A program made the translations under genes and the position numbers. DNA of 64,000 nt from positions 1 through 64,000 of the forward strand of contig DASYSE010000003.1 of NCBI GenBank assembly GCA_036003705.1. The letters run 5' to 3'. Shown here in pieces: positions 55,799-64,000 of this stretch (position 1 is its first letter; each line of letters begins with the position of its first letter). The DNA is from CALGFH01 sp036003705. Lineage in GTDB: Bacteria > Actinomycetota > CALGFH01. The notes under the pieces are model-generated. The model saw only the letters and a program-made list of their open reading frames with translations. It ran no database searches and was not told the origin of the DNA.

Positions 55799-56985
55799 TA
55801 CCCGACCGCCTCCTGGACCGCGCTGCGCCGGCTCCCGGCCCGGCCGCCGCGGTGGTGCACGCGTGGCAGCCGGGGCGACAGCCCGCAGGTCACCTCGTAG
55901 TCGATCGTGCCGAGGACGGCCGCCCACTCGCCGACGCCCGGCTCACCCCGCGCCGGGTCCCCGAGCAACGTGGCCACCTGGCCGACCTCGACGTCCGCGT
56001 CGCCTGCGTCCACCATCATCTGGTCCATGGTCACGGTACCGACCTGAGGCAGGTCGCGCTCGCCGAGCCGGACGCTGATCCGGCCGGACAGTCCACGGCG
56101 CAGGCCGTCGGCGTACCCGACGGGGATCGTCGCGACCCGGGTCCGGCGCGGCGCCTGCCAGCGGTGCCCGTAGGAGACCCGCTCCCCGGCCTCGACCGTG
56201 CGCAGCGCCGAGACGGCCGCCCGCAGCGCCAGGGCGGGGCGCAGGCGGGCCTGGACGTGGTCGGCCAGCTCCTCGCTGGGAGCCAGCCCATAGACCTCGA
56301 TGCCGACCCTGACCAGGTCGAAGCGGGCGTCCTGGCGGACGGTCGCCCCGGCGCTGTTGGCCAGGTGGCGCCAGCGGGGCTCCAGCCCAGCCGTTGCCGC
56401 GGCGGCCAGGGCGTCGCGGAACCGGGCCAGCTGGCCGTCGGTGGTGGCCGTCTTGGCCTCCTCGTCGGCGACCGCGAAGTGGCTCCACAGGCCGTCGACC
56501 TCCAGCCCCGGCTCGTCCACGGCCGCCTTGACCAGGTCCGGCAGCTCGGCCGGGGCGCAGCCCTGCCGGTGCATGCCGGTGTCGACCTTGAGGTGGGCGG
56601 CCACCGGCCGGCCGGCCCGGCGCCCGGCCATGCCGAACGCCCGCACCCCGGCCGGGGTGCAGAGGGTGACCGCGATCCCGTCCGACGCGCAGGCGTCGGC
56701 AGCGGCCGGGTGGGGTTCCGACAGCACCAGCAGCGGCGCCGAGACCCCGGCTCGGCGCAGCTCCATGGCCTCCTCGACCAGCGCCACCCCCAGCCAGGCG
56801 GCGCCGGCGCGCACCGCCGTCCTGGCCACCGGGACCACGCCGTGCCCGTAGGCGTCGGCCTTGACCACGGCCAGCAGCCGGGCCGGGGCGACCTCGGCGG
56901 CCAGCGTGCGGACGTTGCCGGCGATCGCGTCCAGGTCGACCTCGACCCAGGCCGGCCGCAGCCCCGGCCAGGGGGTCCGGGTCAC
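55798..56985 (-). CDS. alr: Alanine racemase
   Basis: Alr makes D-alanine for peptidoglycan. The 395-residue PLP enzyme has the Lys-bearing VVKADAYGHGVVPVAR near 38-53, LKVDTGMHRQG, HLANSAGATVR, GIEVYGLAPS, the second catalytic Tyr in RVSYGHRW and the C-terminal VGYADGLRRGLSG and TMDQMMVDAG. GTG 56985 has GGAG five bases upstream; the GTG at 57024 (13 codons longer) is possible. It lies 49 nt behind the NnrE-NnrD gene. Confidence 0.96.
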   Translation of the reverse strand: MTRTPWPGLRPAWVEVDLDAIAGNVRTLAAEVAPARLLAVVKADAYGHGVVPVARTAVRAGAAWLGVALVEEAMELRRAGVSAPLLVLSEPHPAAADACASDGIAVTLCTPAGVRAFGMAGRRAGRPVAAHLKVDTGMHRQGCAPAELPDLVKAAVDEPGLEVDGLWSHFAVADEEAKTATTDGQLARFRDALAAAATAGLEPRWRHLANSAGATVRQDARFDLVRVGIEVYGLAPSEELADHVQARLRPALALRAAVSALRTVEAGERVSYGHRWQAPRRTRVATIPVGYADGLRRGLSGRISVRLGERDLPQVGTVTMDQMMVDAGDADVEVGQVATLLGDPARGEPGVGEWAAVLGTIDYEVTCGLSPRLPRVHHRGGRAGSRRSAVQEAVG

Positions 56986-57034
56986 GGCCGCGGCTCCGGC
57001 TCGTCCGCCGGCGGCGCCGGCCACGGCACCCCGG

Positions 57035-58552
57035 TCACCCGTTCCCCTTCCCCAGCAGCTCCTGGAACGCCGCCGGGAGGTGTTCGGCGACGTCGCCGGC
57101 GGCCACCGAGACCGGGCCGAGGCCGGCGACGGCGAGGGCGGCGGCGCGCCCGTGGACCCAGGCGCCGAGCCGGGCGGCGTCGAACGGGTCGAGGCCCTGG
57201 GCGAGCAGCGAACCGGTCAGCCCGGTGAGCACGTCGCCGGTGCCGCCGGAGGCCAGCGCCGGCACCCCGGTCGGGTTGACCACCAGCCGTCCCCGCGGGT
57301 CGGCGATCACCGTGTTGTTGCCCTTGAGCAGCACGGTCACCTTCCACCGATGCGCCCGGCCGGCGGCCTGGTCGAGCCGCGTGCCCTCCGCGTCGGGGGC
57401 GAGGCGGGCGAACTCGCCGGCGTGGGGGGTGAGCAGCGTCGGCGCCCCCCGCCCGGCCAGCGACTCGCCGGTGCCGAGCGCGAACAGGGCATCGGCGTCG
57501 ACCACCGCCGGGCCGTCGTAGGCGGCCAGCAGTCCCCTGACCGCCTTCTGGGTGCCGTCGGCCCGGCCCAGCCCCGGCCCGATGCCGATCGCGGTCGCCT
57601 CGCCCAGCCAGCGCCGGCAGGCGTCGTCGGCGTTGCGGGCCAGGCCGCCGCCCGACTCGGGCAGGGCGACCGTCAGGGCCTCGGGGACGACCGCCCCGAC
57701 CCGGTCCACCACCGACGCGGGCACCGCCAGCACCAGCAACCCGGTCCCGGCGCGCCGGGCCGCCCGGCCCATCAGGGTCGGCGCCCCGCCCATGCCCGGG
57801 CTCCCCCCGACCAGCAGCAGCACCCCGCGGGAGCGCTTGTGCTGCTCGGCCCGGGGGACGGGGACCAGGCCGGCCAGGTCGGCGGCCTCGCTCACCCCCC
57901 AGCCGCTCGGCTCGAGCGGCAGGCCGATGTCGGCCACCTCCAGCCGGCCGGCCTGCTCGCTGCCGGGAGCCAGGACGTGGCCGGGCTTGACCGCCTGGAA
58001 GGTGACGGTGACCGTGGCCCTGACCGCCTCGCCGACGACCTCGCCGGTGGCGCCGTCGACGCCGGAGGGGATGTCGACGGCGACCACCGGGACGCCGGCG
58101 GCGTTGGAGGTCGCGATCGCCTCGGCCACCGCGCCCCTCGGGGCGCCGCTCGAGCCGGTGCCGAGCAGCCCGTCCAGCACCAGGTCGGCACCGGCCAGCA
58201 GCCTTCGCGCCAGGGCGGCGTCGAACGGCCGGACCCGCCCGCCGGCGGCGCGGACCAGGGCCACGCAGCGCGCCCCCTGGTCGTCGAGGCCGTCGGGGTC
58301 GCCGGTGACCAGCGCCTCGGCCCCGGCCCCGCGCCGGGCCAGGCGGGCCAGCGCCTCCAGGGCGTCGCCGCCGTTGTGCCCCTTGCCGGCCAGGGCCACC
58401 ACCCGCCGCCCGGCCACGGTCGCGAGCTCGCGCACGGCCGCCAGGGCGACCGCGGCCCCGGCCCGGCCCATCAGCACCTCCACCGGGGTCCCGCCCCGCT
58501 GGGCGGCGGTGTCCGCTGCCCGCAACGCCTCCACCCCGGCCAGCGGCTTCAT
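57035..58552 (-). CDS. nnr: Bifunctional NAD(P)H-hydrate epimerase/dehydratase
   Basis: The 505-residue protein repairs hydrated NADH and NADPH. The N-terminal epimerase domain (about 1-215) has VVALAGKGHNGGDALEALARL and VVAVDIPSGVDGATG; the C-terminal dehydratase domain (about 235-505) has KRSRGVLLLVGGSPGMGGAP, AIGIGPGLGR, VVDADALFALG, LTPHAGEFARL, LLKGNNTVIADPRG and the ATP-binding GGTGDVLTGLTGSLLAQG. It is encoded between acpS and alr, an order common in bacteria, in the leftward operon. Confidence 0.95.
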   Translation of the reverse strand: MKPLAGVEALRAADTAAQRGGTPVEVLMGRAGAAVALAAVRELATVAGRRVVALAGKGHNGGDALEALARLARRGAGAEALVTGDPDGLDDQGARCVALVRAAGGRVRPFDAALARRLLAGADLVLDGLLGTGSSGAPRGAVAEAIATSNAAGVPVVAVDIPSGVDGATGEVVGEAVRATVTVTFQAVKPGHVLAPGSEQAGRLEVADIGLPLEPSGWGVSEAADLAGLVPVPRAEQHKRSRGVLLLVGGSPGMGGAPTLMGRAARRAGTGLLVLAVPASVVDRVGAVVPEALTVALPESGGGLARNADDACRRWLGEATAIGIGPGLGRADGTQKAVRGLLAAYDGPAVVDADALFALGTGESLAGRGAPTLLTPHAGEFARLAPDAEGTRLDQAAGRAHRWKVTVLLKGNNTVIADPRGRLVVNPTGVPALASGGTGDVLTGLTGSLLAQGLDPFDAARLGAWVHGRAAALAVAGLGPVSVAAGDVAEHLPAAFQELLGKGNG

Positions 58553-58565
58553 GTTCGCCCCCGCT

Positions 58566-59027
58566 TCACGGCGTCGCGGCGCCGCCGCGCTGGCGGTCGA
58601 GACGGCGGCGGACCCACGGGGGCGGGCCGCCCGGGCGCCTGGGGTAGTCGTCGGGGCCCTCGACGAGCACGCTGGCGAAGGCGGTGTCCCTGGTGTCGGA
58701 CAGGGTCAGGTGCCAGCGCAGCGCGCCCAGCAGGTGCGCCCAATCGGCCAGCTCGCCGGTGAGCTTGATGGTCGGGGCGCCGGAGGGCAGGTTGGTGACC
58801 TCGATCTCGGTGTAGGCGAAGCCGGAGAAGCCGACCCCGAGCGCCTTGGAGGTCGCCTCCTTGGCCGCCCAGCGTTTGGCCAGGTAGGCGACCTCGCCGA
58901 CCCCCCGGCGGGAGGCAGCCTCCAGCTCGGCCTTGGTGAAGACGCGCTCGCGGAAGCGGGGATGGCGTTCCAGGGCGCGTCGGATGCGGGCGACCTCGAT
59001 GGCGTCGATCCCGATCCCGACGATCAT
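58566..59027 (-). CDS. acpS: Holo-acyl-carrier-protein synthase
   Basis: AcpS transfers phosphopantetheine from CoA to acyl carrier protein. The 153-residue protein has the magnesium-binding GIGIDAIEVARIRRAL (Asp8) and WAAKEATSKALG (Glu about 58), then SGAPTIKLTGEL and HLTLSDTRDTAFASVLVEG. The last 25 residues are an Arg/Pro-rich tail not usual in the family. The ATG overlaps the stop of the membrane-protein gene (ATGA). Confidence 0.95.
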   Translation of the reverse strand: MIVGIGIDAIEVARIRRALERHPRFRERVFTKAELEAASRRGVGEVAYLAKRWAAKEATSKALGVGFSGFAYTEIEVTNLPSGAPTIKLTGELADWAHLLGALRWHLTLSDTRDTAFASVLVEGPDDYPRRPGGPPPWVRRRLDRQRGGAATP

Positions 59028-59356
59028 CGAACCCCGAACTTGGCCCTGGTCGATGGCCGGGTGAGCAGGAAGATGACCAGCGCGTCGATCAGCAGCCCGA
59101 GCAGGTTGCCCCCGACCAGGTCGAGCAGGACCGAGAGGCCGATCACCACGACGGCCAGGTACCAGCCCCACTGCCGGCCCTGGAGCAGCCCGACGCCGGC
59201 CGCGATCAGGCCGACGACCAGCAGCAGCGGCACGATCGGGAAGGCGCCGCCGTTGACGATGCCGGACAGCAGCGGGAACCCCACGAAGGCGGCGTCGATG
59301 AACAGGAAGATGGCGACGATGCTGACCGACTGCTCGGGATCGATGTCGTAGGCCAT
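59024..59356 (-). CDS. Small multi-spanning membrane protein
   Basis: The 110-residue protein has three hydrophobic segments (about 12-32, 40-60, 66-105, the last long enough for two helices) and a basic C-terminus (TRPSTRAKFGVR). No family is recognised; it resembles uncharacterised small integral membrane proteins of the DUF-type found in actinobacteria. It is coupled to acpS by a 4-nt overlap and follows glmS by 2 nt, which is unusual company but gives no function. Confidence 0.82.
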   Translation of the reverse strand: MAYDIDPEQSVSIVAIFLFIDAAFVGFPLLSGIVNGGAFPIVPLLLVVGLIAAGVGLLQGRQWGWYLAVVVIGLSVLLDLVGGNLLGLLIDALVIFLLTRPSTRAKFGVR

Positions 59357-59358
59357 CG

Positions 59359-61194
59359 CTACTCCACCGTCACGCTCTTGGCCAGGTTGCGAGGCTTGTC
59401 GATCGGGCACCCGCGGGCGACGGCCACGTGGTAGGAGAGCAGCTGCAGGGGGATCAGGCAGACCAGCGGGGTCAGCAGCTGGGCGGTGGCGGGTACGCGA
59501 AGCACGTGGGTGGCGTGGGCGGCGACCTCGCGGTCGCCGTCCTCGGCGATGGCGATGACGGCCGCGCCCCTGGCGGCGACCTCCTGGATGTTGGTCAGCA
59601 TCTTGGCGTAGATGTGGCTGGAAGGGTGGACGACCACCACCGGCGTGCCCTCCTCGAGCAGCGCGATCGGCCCATGCTTGAGCTCGGCCGCCGGGTAGCC
59701 CTCGGCGTGGAGGTAGGAGATCTCCTTGAGCTTGAGCGCCCCCTCCAGCGCCATGGGGTAGCCGACGTGGCGGCCGAGGAACAGCCAGTCGTGGGCGTCC
59801 TTGTACTCGTCGGCGACCTTGCGGACCTGGTCGCTCCGCTCCAGGCAGAGCTCGACCTTGGCCGGGACCTGCTCCAGCTCGCGGACGACGGCGGCCACCT
59901 CGTCGACGAACATGGTGCCCCTGACCTGGGCCAGGTACAGGGCGACCAGGTACATGGCGGCGAGCTGGGTGGCGAAGGTCTTGGTGGCGGCGACGCACAC
60001 CTCTGGGCCGGCCCTGGTGTAGAGCACGGCGTCGGACTCGCGCGGGATCGAGGCGCCGACGGTGTTGCAGACGGTCAGCACCCTGGCCCGCTGGCGGCGG
60101 GCGTAGCGGACCGCGCCGAGGGTGTCGGCCGTCTCGCCCGACTGGGAGATGGCGATCACCAGGGTGTTGCGGTCGAGCACCGGGTCGCGGTAGCGGAACT
60201 CGCTGGCGATCTCGATCTCGACCGGCAGCCGGGTCCAGTGCTCGATGGCGTACTTGGCGACCAGGCCGGAGTGGTAGGCGGTGCCGCAGGCGACCACGAA
60301 CACCTTGTCGACCTCGCGCAGCTCGTCCTCGCTCATGCGCAGCTCGTCCAGGATCAACCGGCCGGCGGGGTCGGTGCGGCCCTCCAGCGTCTGCTTGATG
60401 GCCAGTGGCTGCTCGTGCATCTCCTTGAGCATGAAGTGCTCGTAGCCGCCCTTCTCGGCCGCCGAGAGGTCCCAGTCGACGTGGTGCTCGTACGGCGCGA
60501 CCGGGCGACCATCCAGATCGCTGACCTCCAGCCCCTGGGGAGTCACGACCACGACCTGGTCGTCCTCCAGGATCACGCCGTCCTTGGTTCGGTCCAGGAA
60601 GGCGGCGAAGTCGCTGGCCACGAAGTTCTCACCCTCCGCCCGCCCGGCCACCAGCGGCAGGTCGCGCTTGGCCCCGACCACCACCCCCGGGTCGTCCTGG
60701 TGCAGCACGGCCAGCGCGAACGACCCCTCCAGCCGTTTCAAGGCGGTCCTGACGGCATCCGGGAAGGCTCGCCCGTCGGCCAGCGCCGCCTCGACCAGGT
60801 GGGCGACGCACTCGGTGTCGGTCTGGGAGGCGAGGGTGTGGCCCTCGGCCTCCAGCTGGGCCCGCAGGGCGTAGAAGTTCTCGATGATCCCGTTGTGGAT
60901 CACCGCCACCCGCCGGGTGCAGTCCAGGTGGGGGTGGGCATTGCCGTCGGTCGGCCGCCCGTGGGTCGCCCACCGGGTGTGCCCGATCCCGGTCACCCCG
61001 GCCAGGGCGTGGTCGCCGCCGAGCTCCTGTTCGAGCGCCTCCAGCTTCCCCGCCTTGCGCACCACCTGGACCCGCCCCCCGTCCAGCACCGCCACCCCGG
61101 CCGAGTCGTAGCCCCGGTACTCGAGCCGCCGCAGCCCGGCCAGGAGGATCGGGAGGGCCTGCTGGCCCCCGGCATAGCCGACGATCCCGCACAT
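59359..61194 (-). CDS. glmS: Glutamine-fructose-6-phosphate aminotransferase (isomerising)
   Basis: GlmS makes glucosamine-6-phosphate, the entry to amino-sugar cell-wall synthesis. The 611-residue protein has the N-terminal nucleophile Cys2 in MCGIVGYAG, GHTRWATHGRPTDGNAHPH, the SIS isomerase domains with AISQSGETADTLGAV (about 350) and the C-terminal LAKSVTVE. An AAGGGAG site lies before the ATG, and TACGAT (about 61250) is a possible -10. No glmS ribozyme-like leader is seen in the 67 bases upstream. Confidence 0.98.
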   Translation of the reverse strand: MCGIVGYAGGQQALPILLAGLRRLEYRGYDSAGVAVLDGGRVQVVRKAGKLEALEQELGGDHALAGVTGIGHTRWATHGRPTDGNAHPHLDCTRRVAVIHNGIIENFYALRAQLEAEGHTLASQTDTECVAHLVEAALADGRAFPDAVRTALKRLEGSFALAVLHQDDPGVVVGAKRDLPLVAGRAEGENFVASDFAAFLDRTKDGVILEDDQVVVVTPQGLEVSDLDGRPVAPYEHHVDWDLSAAEKGGYEHFMLKEMHEQPLAIKQTLEGRTDPAGRLILDELRMSEDELREVDKVFVVACGTAYHSGLVAKYAIEHWTRLPVEIEIASEFRYRDPVLDRNTLVIAISQSGETADTLGAVRYARRQRARVLTVCNTVGASIPRESDAVLYTRAGPEVCVAATKTFATQLAAMYLVALYLAQVRGTMFVDEVAAVVRELEQVPAKVELCLERSDQVRKVADEYKDAHDWLFLGRHVGYPMALEGALKLKEISYLHAEGYPAAELKHGPIALLEEGTPVVVVHPSSHIYAKMLTNIQEVAARGAAVIAIAEDGDREVAAHATHVLRVPATAQLLTPLVCLIPLQLLSYHVAVARGCPIDKPRNLAKSVTVE

Positions 61195-61261
61195 GCTGTC
61201 AGGCTCCCTTCATGCGACGGCCGCTGGAGGGGACAAGGACCAATCGTAGCAGCCGGGCAGG

Positions 61262-62614
61262 CTAGCCCAGCTCGGTGGCGACCACGGCGGCCAGGCGGTC
61301 GGCGACGGCATTGGCCTCCGGCTCCGTCTCGGCCTCGACCATGACCCGGACCAGGGCCTCGGTCCCCGACGGGCGGACCAGCACCCGGCCCCGGTCTCCC
61401 AGGCGGGCTTCCTCGTCCGAGACCGCCCGCCAGACGGCGGAGGCCCCGTCGAGGGCATGGCGGTTGGCGACCCGGACGTTGAGCAGCACCTGGGGCAGGC
61501 GGCGCATGACCATCGCCAGCTCGGACAGGGGGCGGCCGCTGCGGGCGACCACGGCCAGCAGGCGCAGACCGGTGAGCAGGCCGTCGCCGGTGGTGGCGCG
61601 GTCGAGGAAGATCAGGTGGCCGGACTGCTCGCCGCCGACGGTGTGGCCGCCGGCGAGCATCGCCTCGAGGACGTAGCGGTCGCCGACGGCGGTCTGCTCG
61701 ACCTGGATGCCGTGCTCGGCCATGGCCTGGCGGAAGCCGAGGTTGGTCATCACCGTGGTGACCACCGTGCCGGTGGGCAGGCCGCCGTGCTCCCGGGCGT
61801 CGAGGGCGGTCACGGCCAGGATCACGTCGCCGTCGACCAGCTGGCCGCGTTCGTCGACGGCCAGCAGCCGGTCGGCATCGCCGTCGTGGGCCAGCCCGAC
61901 CGCGGCCCCGGCGGCGACGAGGGCAGCCTGGACGTGCTCGGGGTGGGTCGAGCCGACGCCGTCGTTGATGTTGTGACCGTCCGGGTCGGCCGCGACGGCG
62001 GTCACCTTGGCCCCGGCCCGGCGGTAGGCCTCTGGGGCGATCTCGGCGGCGGCGCCGTTGGCGCAGTCGACCACCACGGCCAGGCCACCGAGGTCGGGGA
62101 TGCCGTCGAGCAGGTGGGCCAGATAGGCCTCGACCGCGTCGTTGGCCGTCGGGCGCAGGCCGCCGACCCCGCCGCCGACCGGCCGGGGTGCGCCGTGGTC
62201 GGCGGCCCCGACGGCGGCCTCGATGCGGGCCTCGACCGCGTCGGGCAGCTTGAACCCCTCCGGGCCGAAGAACTTGATGCCGTTGTCGGCCATGGCGTTG
62301 TGGGAGGCGGAGATCACCGCACCCGCCGCGGCGCCGTAGTGGCGGGTCAGGAAGGCGACCGCCGGGGTCGGCACCACCCCGGCGGCGAGCACGTCCCCAC
62401 CGGCGCTGAGGATGCCGGCGACCAGGGCGCTCTCCAGGAGGGCCCCGGAGGCGCGCGGGTCGCGCCCGACGACCACCGCGGGCCGTCCCGAGGCGCCGTG
62501 CTCCTCGGCCCGGAGCACCCCGACCACGGCCCGCCCGAGGGCGAGGGCGAGCTCCGGGCTGAGGTCGGCATTGGCCAGACCCCTGACCCCGTCGGTCCCG
62601 AACAGCTTCCCCAC
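61262..62614 (-). CDS. glmM: Phosphoglucosamine mutase
   Basis: GlmM converts glucosamine-6-phosphate to glucosamine-1-phosphate. The 450-residue protein has GKLFGTDGVRGLANADL, the phosphoserine loop VISASHNAMADNGIKFF (about 95-111), the metal loop AHDGDADRLLAVDERG and EQSGHLIFLDRATTGDGLL; the C-terminus has VLVRPSGTEALVRVMVEAE. The GTG at 62614 follows GGGGG by 5 nt and places GKLFG at the usual N-terminus; a TTG at 62638 that overlaps the rpsI stop is the alternative. It supplies UDP-GlcNAc synthesis with GlmS. Confidence 0.97.
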   Translation of the reverse strand: MGKLFGTDGVRGLANADLSPELALALGRAVVGVLRAEEHGASGRPAVVVGRDPRASGALLESALVAGILSAGGDVLAAGVVPTPAVAFLTRHYGAAAGAVISASHNAMADNGIKFFGPEGFKLPDAVEARIEAAVGAADHGAPRPVGGGVGGLRPTANDAVEAYLAHLLDGIPDLGGLAVVVDCANGAAAEIAPEAYRRAGAKVTAVAADPDGHNINDGVGSTHPEHVQAALVAAGAAVGLAHDGDADRLLAVDERGQLVDGDVILAVTALDAREHGGLPTGTVVTTVMTNLGFRQAMAEHGIQVEQTAVGDRYVLEAMLAGGHTVGGEQSGHLIFLDRATTGDGLLTGLRLLAVVARSGRPLSELAMVMRRLPQVLLNVRVANRHALDGASAVWRAVSDEEARLGDRGRVLVRPSGTEALVRVMVEAETEPEANAVADRLAAVVATELG

Positions 62615-62634
62615 CGGAACCCCCGGCGGATTCG

Positions 62635-63033
62635 TCAACGCTTGGAGTACTGGGGGGCCTTGCGAGCCTTCTTGAGTCCGTACTTCTTGCGCTCGACCTC
62701 GCGGGCGTCGCGGGTGAGGAAGCCGCGCTTCTTCAGCTCGGGACGCAGCTCCTCGTCGAGGTCGACCAGGGCGCGGGAGATGGCGTGGCGCAGCGCGCCC
62801 GCCTGCCCGGAGACCCCGCCGCCGTCGAGGTTGGCGAGCACGTCGTAGCGTTCGAGGGTGTTGGTGACCCGCAGCGGCTCGGTGACGAGCCGGCGGTGGG
62901 CCGGGTTGGGGAAGTAGTCCTCGAGGGGGCGGCCGTTGAGCTTGAACGTGCCCGTCCCCTCGAGCAGCCGCACCCTGACAACGGCCTCCTTGCGGCGGCC
63001 GGTGCCCCGGGCCAGCAGTGCTGGAGCAGCCAA
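62635..63033 (-). CDS. rpsI: 30S ribosomal protein S9
   Basis: The 132-residue S9 has [49 protein letters not shown] and the basic C-terminal tail [12 protein letters not shown] that reaches the ribosomal P-site tRNA. The start is TTG with AGGAGG 8 nt upstream. It is the second gene of rplM-rpsI. Confidence 0.98.
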   Translation of the reverse strand: MAAPALLARGTGRRKEAVVRVRLLEGTGTFKLNGRPLEDYFPNPAHRRLVTEPLRVTNTLERYDVLANLDGGGVSGQAGALRHAISRALVDLDEELRPELKKRGFLTRDAREVERKKYGLKKARKAPQYSKR

Positions 63034-63045
63034 CGAGGTGTCCTC

Positions 63046-63519
63046 CTATCCTTCCTGCTTGACGATCGACTCCGGGCCCAGGTCGAGCGGCCGCGGCAGC
63101 TGCGCGGCGTGCGGGTGGGTCGGGCCGTCGTAGACCTTGAGCTTGGAGAGCATCTGCCGCCCCAGCCGGGTGCGGGGCAGCATCCCGCGGACGGCCTTCT
63201 CGACCGCCCGGGAGGGCCGCTCGGCGAGCAGCACCGTGTACGGGGTCGCCTTGAGGCCGCCCGGGTAGCCGGAGTGGCGGTAGGCGACCTTCTGCTCGCG
63301 CTTGCGCCCGGTGAGCCGCACCTTGGCCGCGTTGATGATGATCACGTGGTCGCCGGTGTCGACGTGCGGAGCGAAGATCGGCTTGTGCTTGCCGCGCAGG
63401 ATTCGGGCCACCTGGGCGGCCAGCCGCCCGAGGACCTGGCCGTCGGCGTCGACGACGTACCAGTCGCGGGTCAGGTCTCGCGCTCGCGGCGAGAAGGTTC
63501 GGCTTGCTGGCGAGGGCAT
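63046..63519 (-). CDS. rplM: 50S ribosomal protein L13
   Basis: The 157-residue L13 has [49 protein letters not shown] (in part), [43 protein letters not shown]. The ATG at 63519 follows GGAG; the first 12 residues ([12 protein letters not shown]) are a short extension before the usual start. First gene of the leftward block that continues with rpsI and glmM. Confidence 0.97.
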   Translation of the reverse strand: MPSPASRTFSPRARDLTRDWYVVDADGQVLGRLAAQVARILRGKHKPIFAPHVDTGDHVIIINAAKVRLTGRKREQKVAYRHSGYPGGLKATPYTVLLAERPSRAVEKAVRGMLPRTRLGRQMLSKLKVYDGPTHPHAAQLPRPLDLGPESIVKQEG

Positions 63520-63620
63520 GCGGGCAACTCCGTGACGATCCGAGGATGTGGCGCCGGGCATGCCATACCTGCCGCAGCGTCTGGTGAACCGACTGTCAAG
63601 GCTAGCGGTGACCAGGCTGT

Positions 63621-63638
63621 TTGGTCAACTTGGTCAAC
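63621..63638. repeat. 9-bp tandem repeat upstream of rplM
   Basis: TTGGTCAAC is present twice in succession (63621-63629, 63630-63638), about 100-120 bases upstream of the rplM start and 160 bases upstream of the divergent gene. It could be a regulator site, or chance. Confidence 0.6.
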
Positions 63639-63798
63639 TTCCGGGCCGGTGGGCGGCGCCGTTCCGACGATGCTACCCGGGAGCAAGAACCTGCCAGGCG
63701 GCGGTCATCCCCGGCACCCTGGCATCGCCGCAAGGTTTACCGGGGCGCGGGGAGGTGGCAACAACTCCGCGAGGTCCGGGTCCAGGGAGGAGTGGTCG

Positions 63799-64000
63799 GT
63801 GAGGCTGGAGATCGGCGCCGGGGAGCGCCCGGACCCGGGCTACGAGGTGCACACCGACGTCCTCCCCCTTCCCGGGATCCAGGTGCTGTGCCGGCTGGAC
63901 CGGCTGCCGTTCGCCGACGGGAGCTTCGACGCCCTGCGCGCCAACCATGTCCTCGAGCACCAGAGCTGGCAGCTGGTGGAGCCGACGCTGCGCGAGTGGG
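63799..64000 (+). CDS. SAM-dependent methyltransferase-like protein (partial, runs off right edge)
   Basis: The first 67 codons show a class I methyltransferase start: LEIGAGERPDPGYEVHTDV with the SAM-binding glycine motif, then LPFADGSFDALRANHVLEH, the usual motif-IV/post-I pattern. The GTG has GGGAGGAGTGG upstream. The remainder of the gene and its neighbours lie outside the window, so substrate and context are unknown. Confidence 0.75.
   Translation, partial: MRLEIGAGERPDPGYEVHTDVLPLPGIQVLCRLDRLPFADGSFDALRANHVLEHQSWQLVEPTLREW

Noticed and set aside
61195..61261. A glmS ribozyme or riboswitch leader
   Set aside because: The gap upstream of glmS is too short and shows none of the conserved ribozyme core.
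63560..63600. TTGACA on the minus strand near 63598 as the -35 of rplM
   Set aside because: No convincing -10 lies at 16-18 bases; the only TATG-like hexamer is about 25 bases away.

Overview
The window is a chromosomal segment from a very GC-rich actinobacterium. The GC content, the frequent GTG and TTG starts, the bPH2 and DUF5319 families, the M. tuberculosis-like SOS box and the gene order all point there. From about 33.7 kb to the right end the order guaA, guaB3, DUF5319, groEL, groES, tsaD, rimI, tsaB, tsaE, alr, nnrE-nnrD, glmS, glmM, rpsI, rplM follows the remembered Rv3396c to Rv3443c order of Mycobacterium tuberculosis, with lineage-specific insertions. I cannot name a genus; it may be an uncultivated lineage. 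No rRNA, tRNA or CRISPR array was seen.

Left part (1 to 6 kb): a truncated ABC transporter ATPase is followed by a region of visibly lower GC (about 0.6 to 5.8 kb). This region holds a DUF885 peptidase-like gene, a DUF6879 gene, a frameshifted XRE/DUF5753 regulator and a large serine recombinase. The recombinase abuts the severed 3' end of a second DUF885 gene, so the region looks like an integrated or decayed mobile element. From 6 to 31 kb come single genes and small operons: fdhD, an orphan WXG/T7SS-like protein, a divergent FtsH-like protease, a receiver-kinase hybrid, a ychF-like GTPase, a MoaD-like protein with a BNR-repeat protein, an FAD amine-oxidase-like protein with ispH, two bPH2 membrane proteins, two genes typical of histidine utilisation, an ABC exporter with an MFS transporter, nitronate monooxygenase, pcrA/uvrD (broken by an in-frame TAG) and a slipin-NfeD pair.

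Middle part (31 to 44.5 kb): an ABC-2-like transporter, guaA, guaB3, a UDP-glucose to UDP-glucuronate to UDP-xylose operon with a HAD phosphatase, a small gene behind a near-perfect actinobacterial LexA box, and a thiO-thiS-thiG-thiE thiazole operon under a TPP riboswitch.

Right part (44.5 to 64 kb): groES-groEL under a CIRCE operator, then a long leftward block of housekeeping genes for t6A tRNA modification (TsaD, TsaB, TsaE), DNA repair (FeS uracil-DNA glycosylase), alanine racemase, NAD(P)HX repair, AcpS, amino-sugar synthesis for the cell wall (GlmS, GlmM) and ribosomal proteins S9 and L13. A degenerate GGDEF protein and an M20 amidohydrolase are inserted into this block on the other strand.

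Recurring signals: several genes have a -10 hexamer (TAGGCT, TATACT, TATCCT or TAGAAT) 6 to 7 nt before the start codon, which suggests leaderless transcripts. The most unusual items are the pcrA amber codon, the LexA-box gene, a possible attenuator RNA at 35.3 to 35.4 kb, the MoaD-like protein with a non-terminal diglycine, and the recombinase-split DUF885 gene. I did not find a clear multi-gene defence or otherwise undescribed system.
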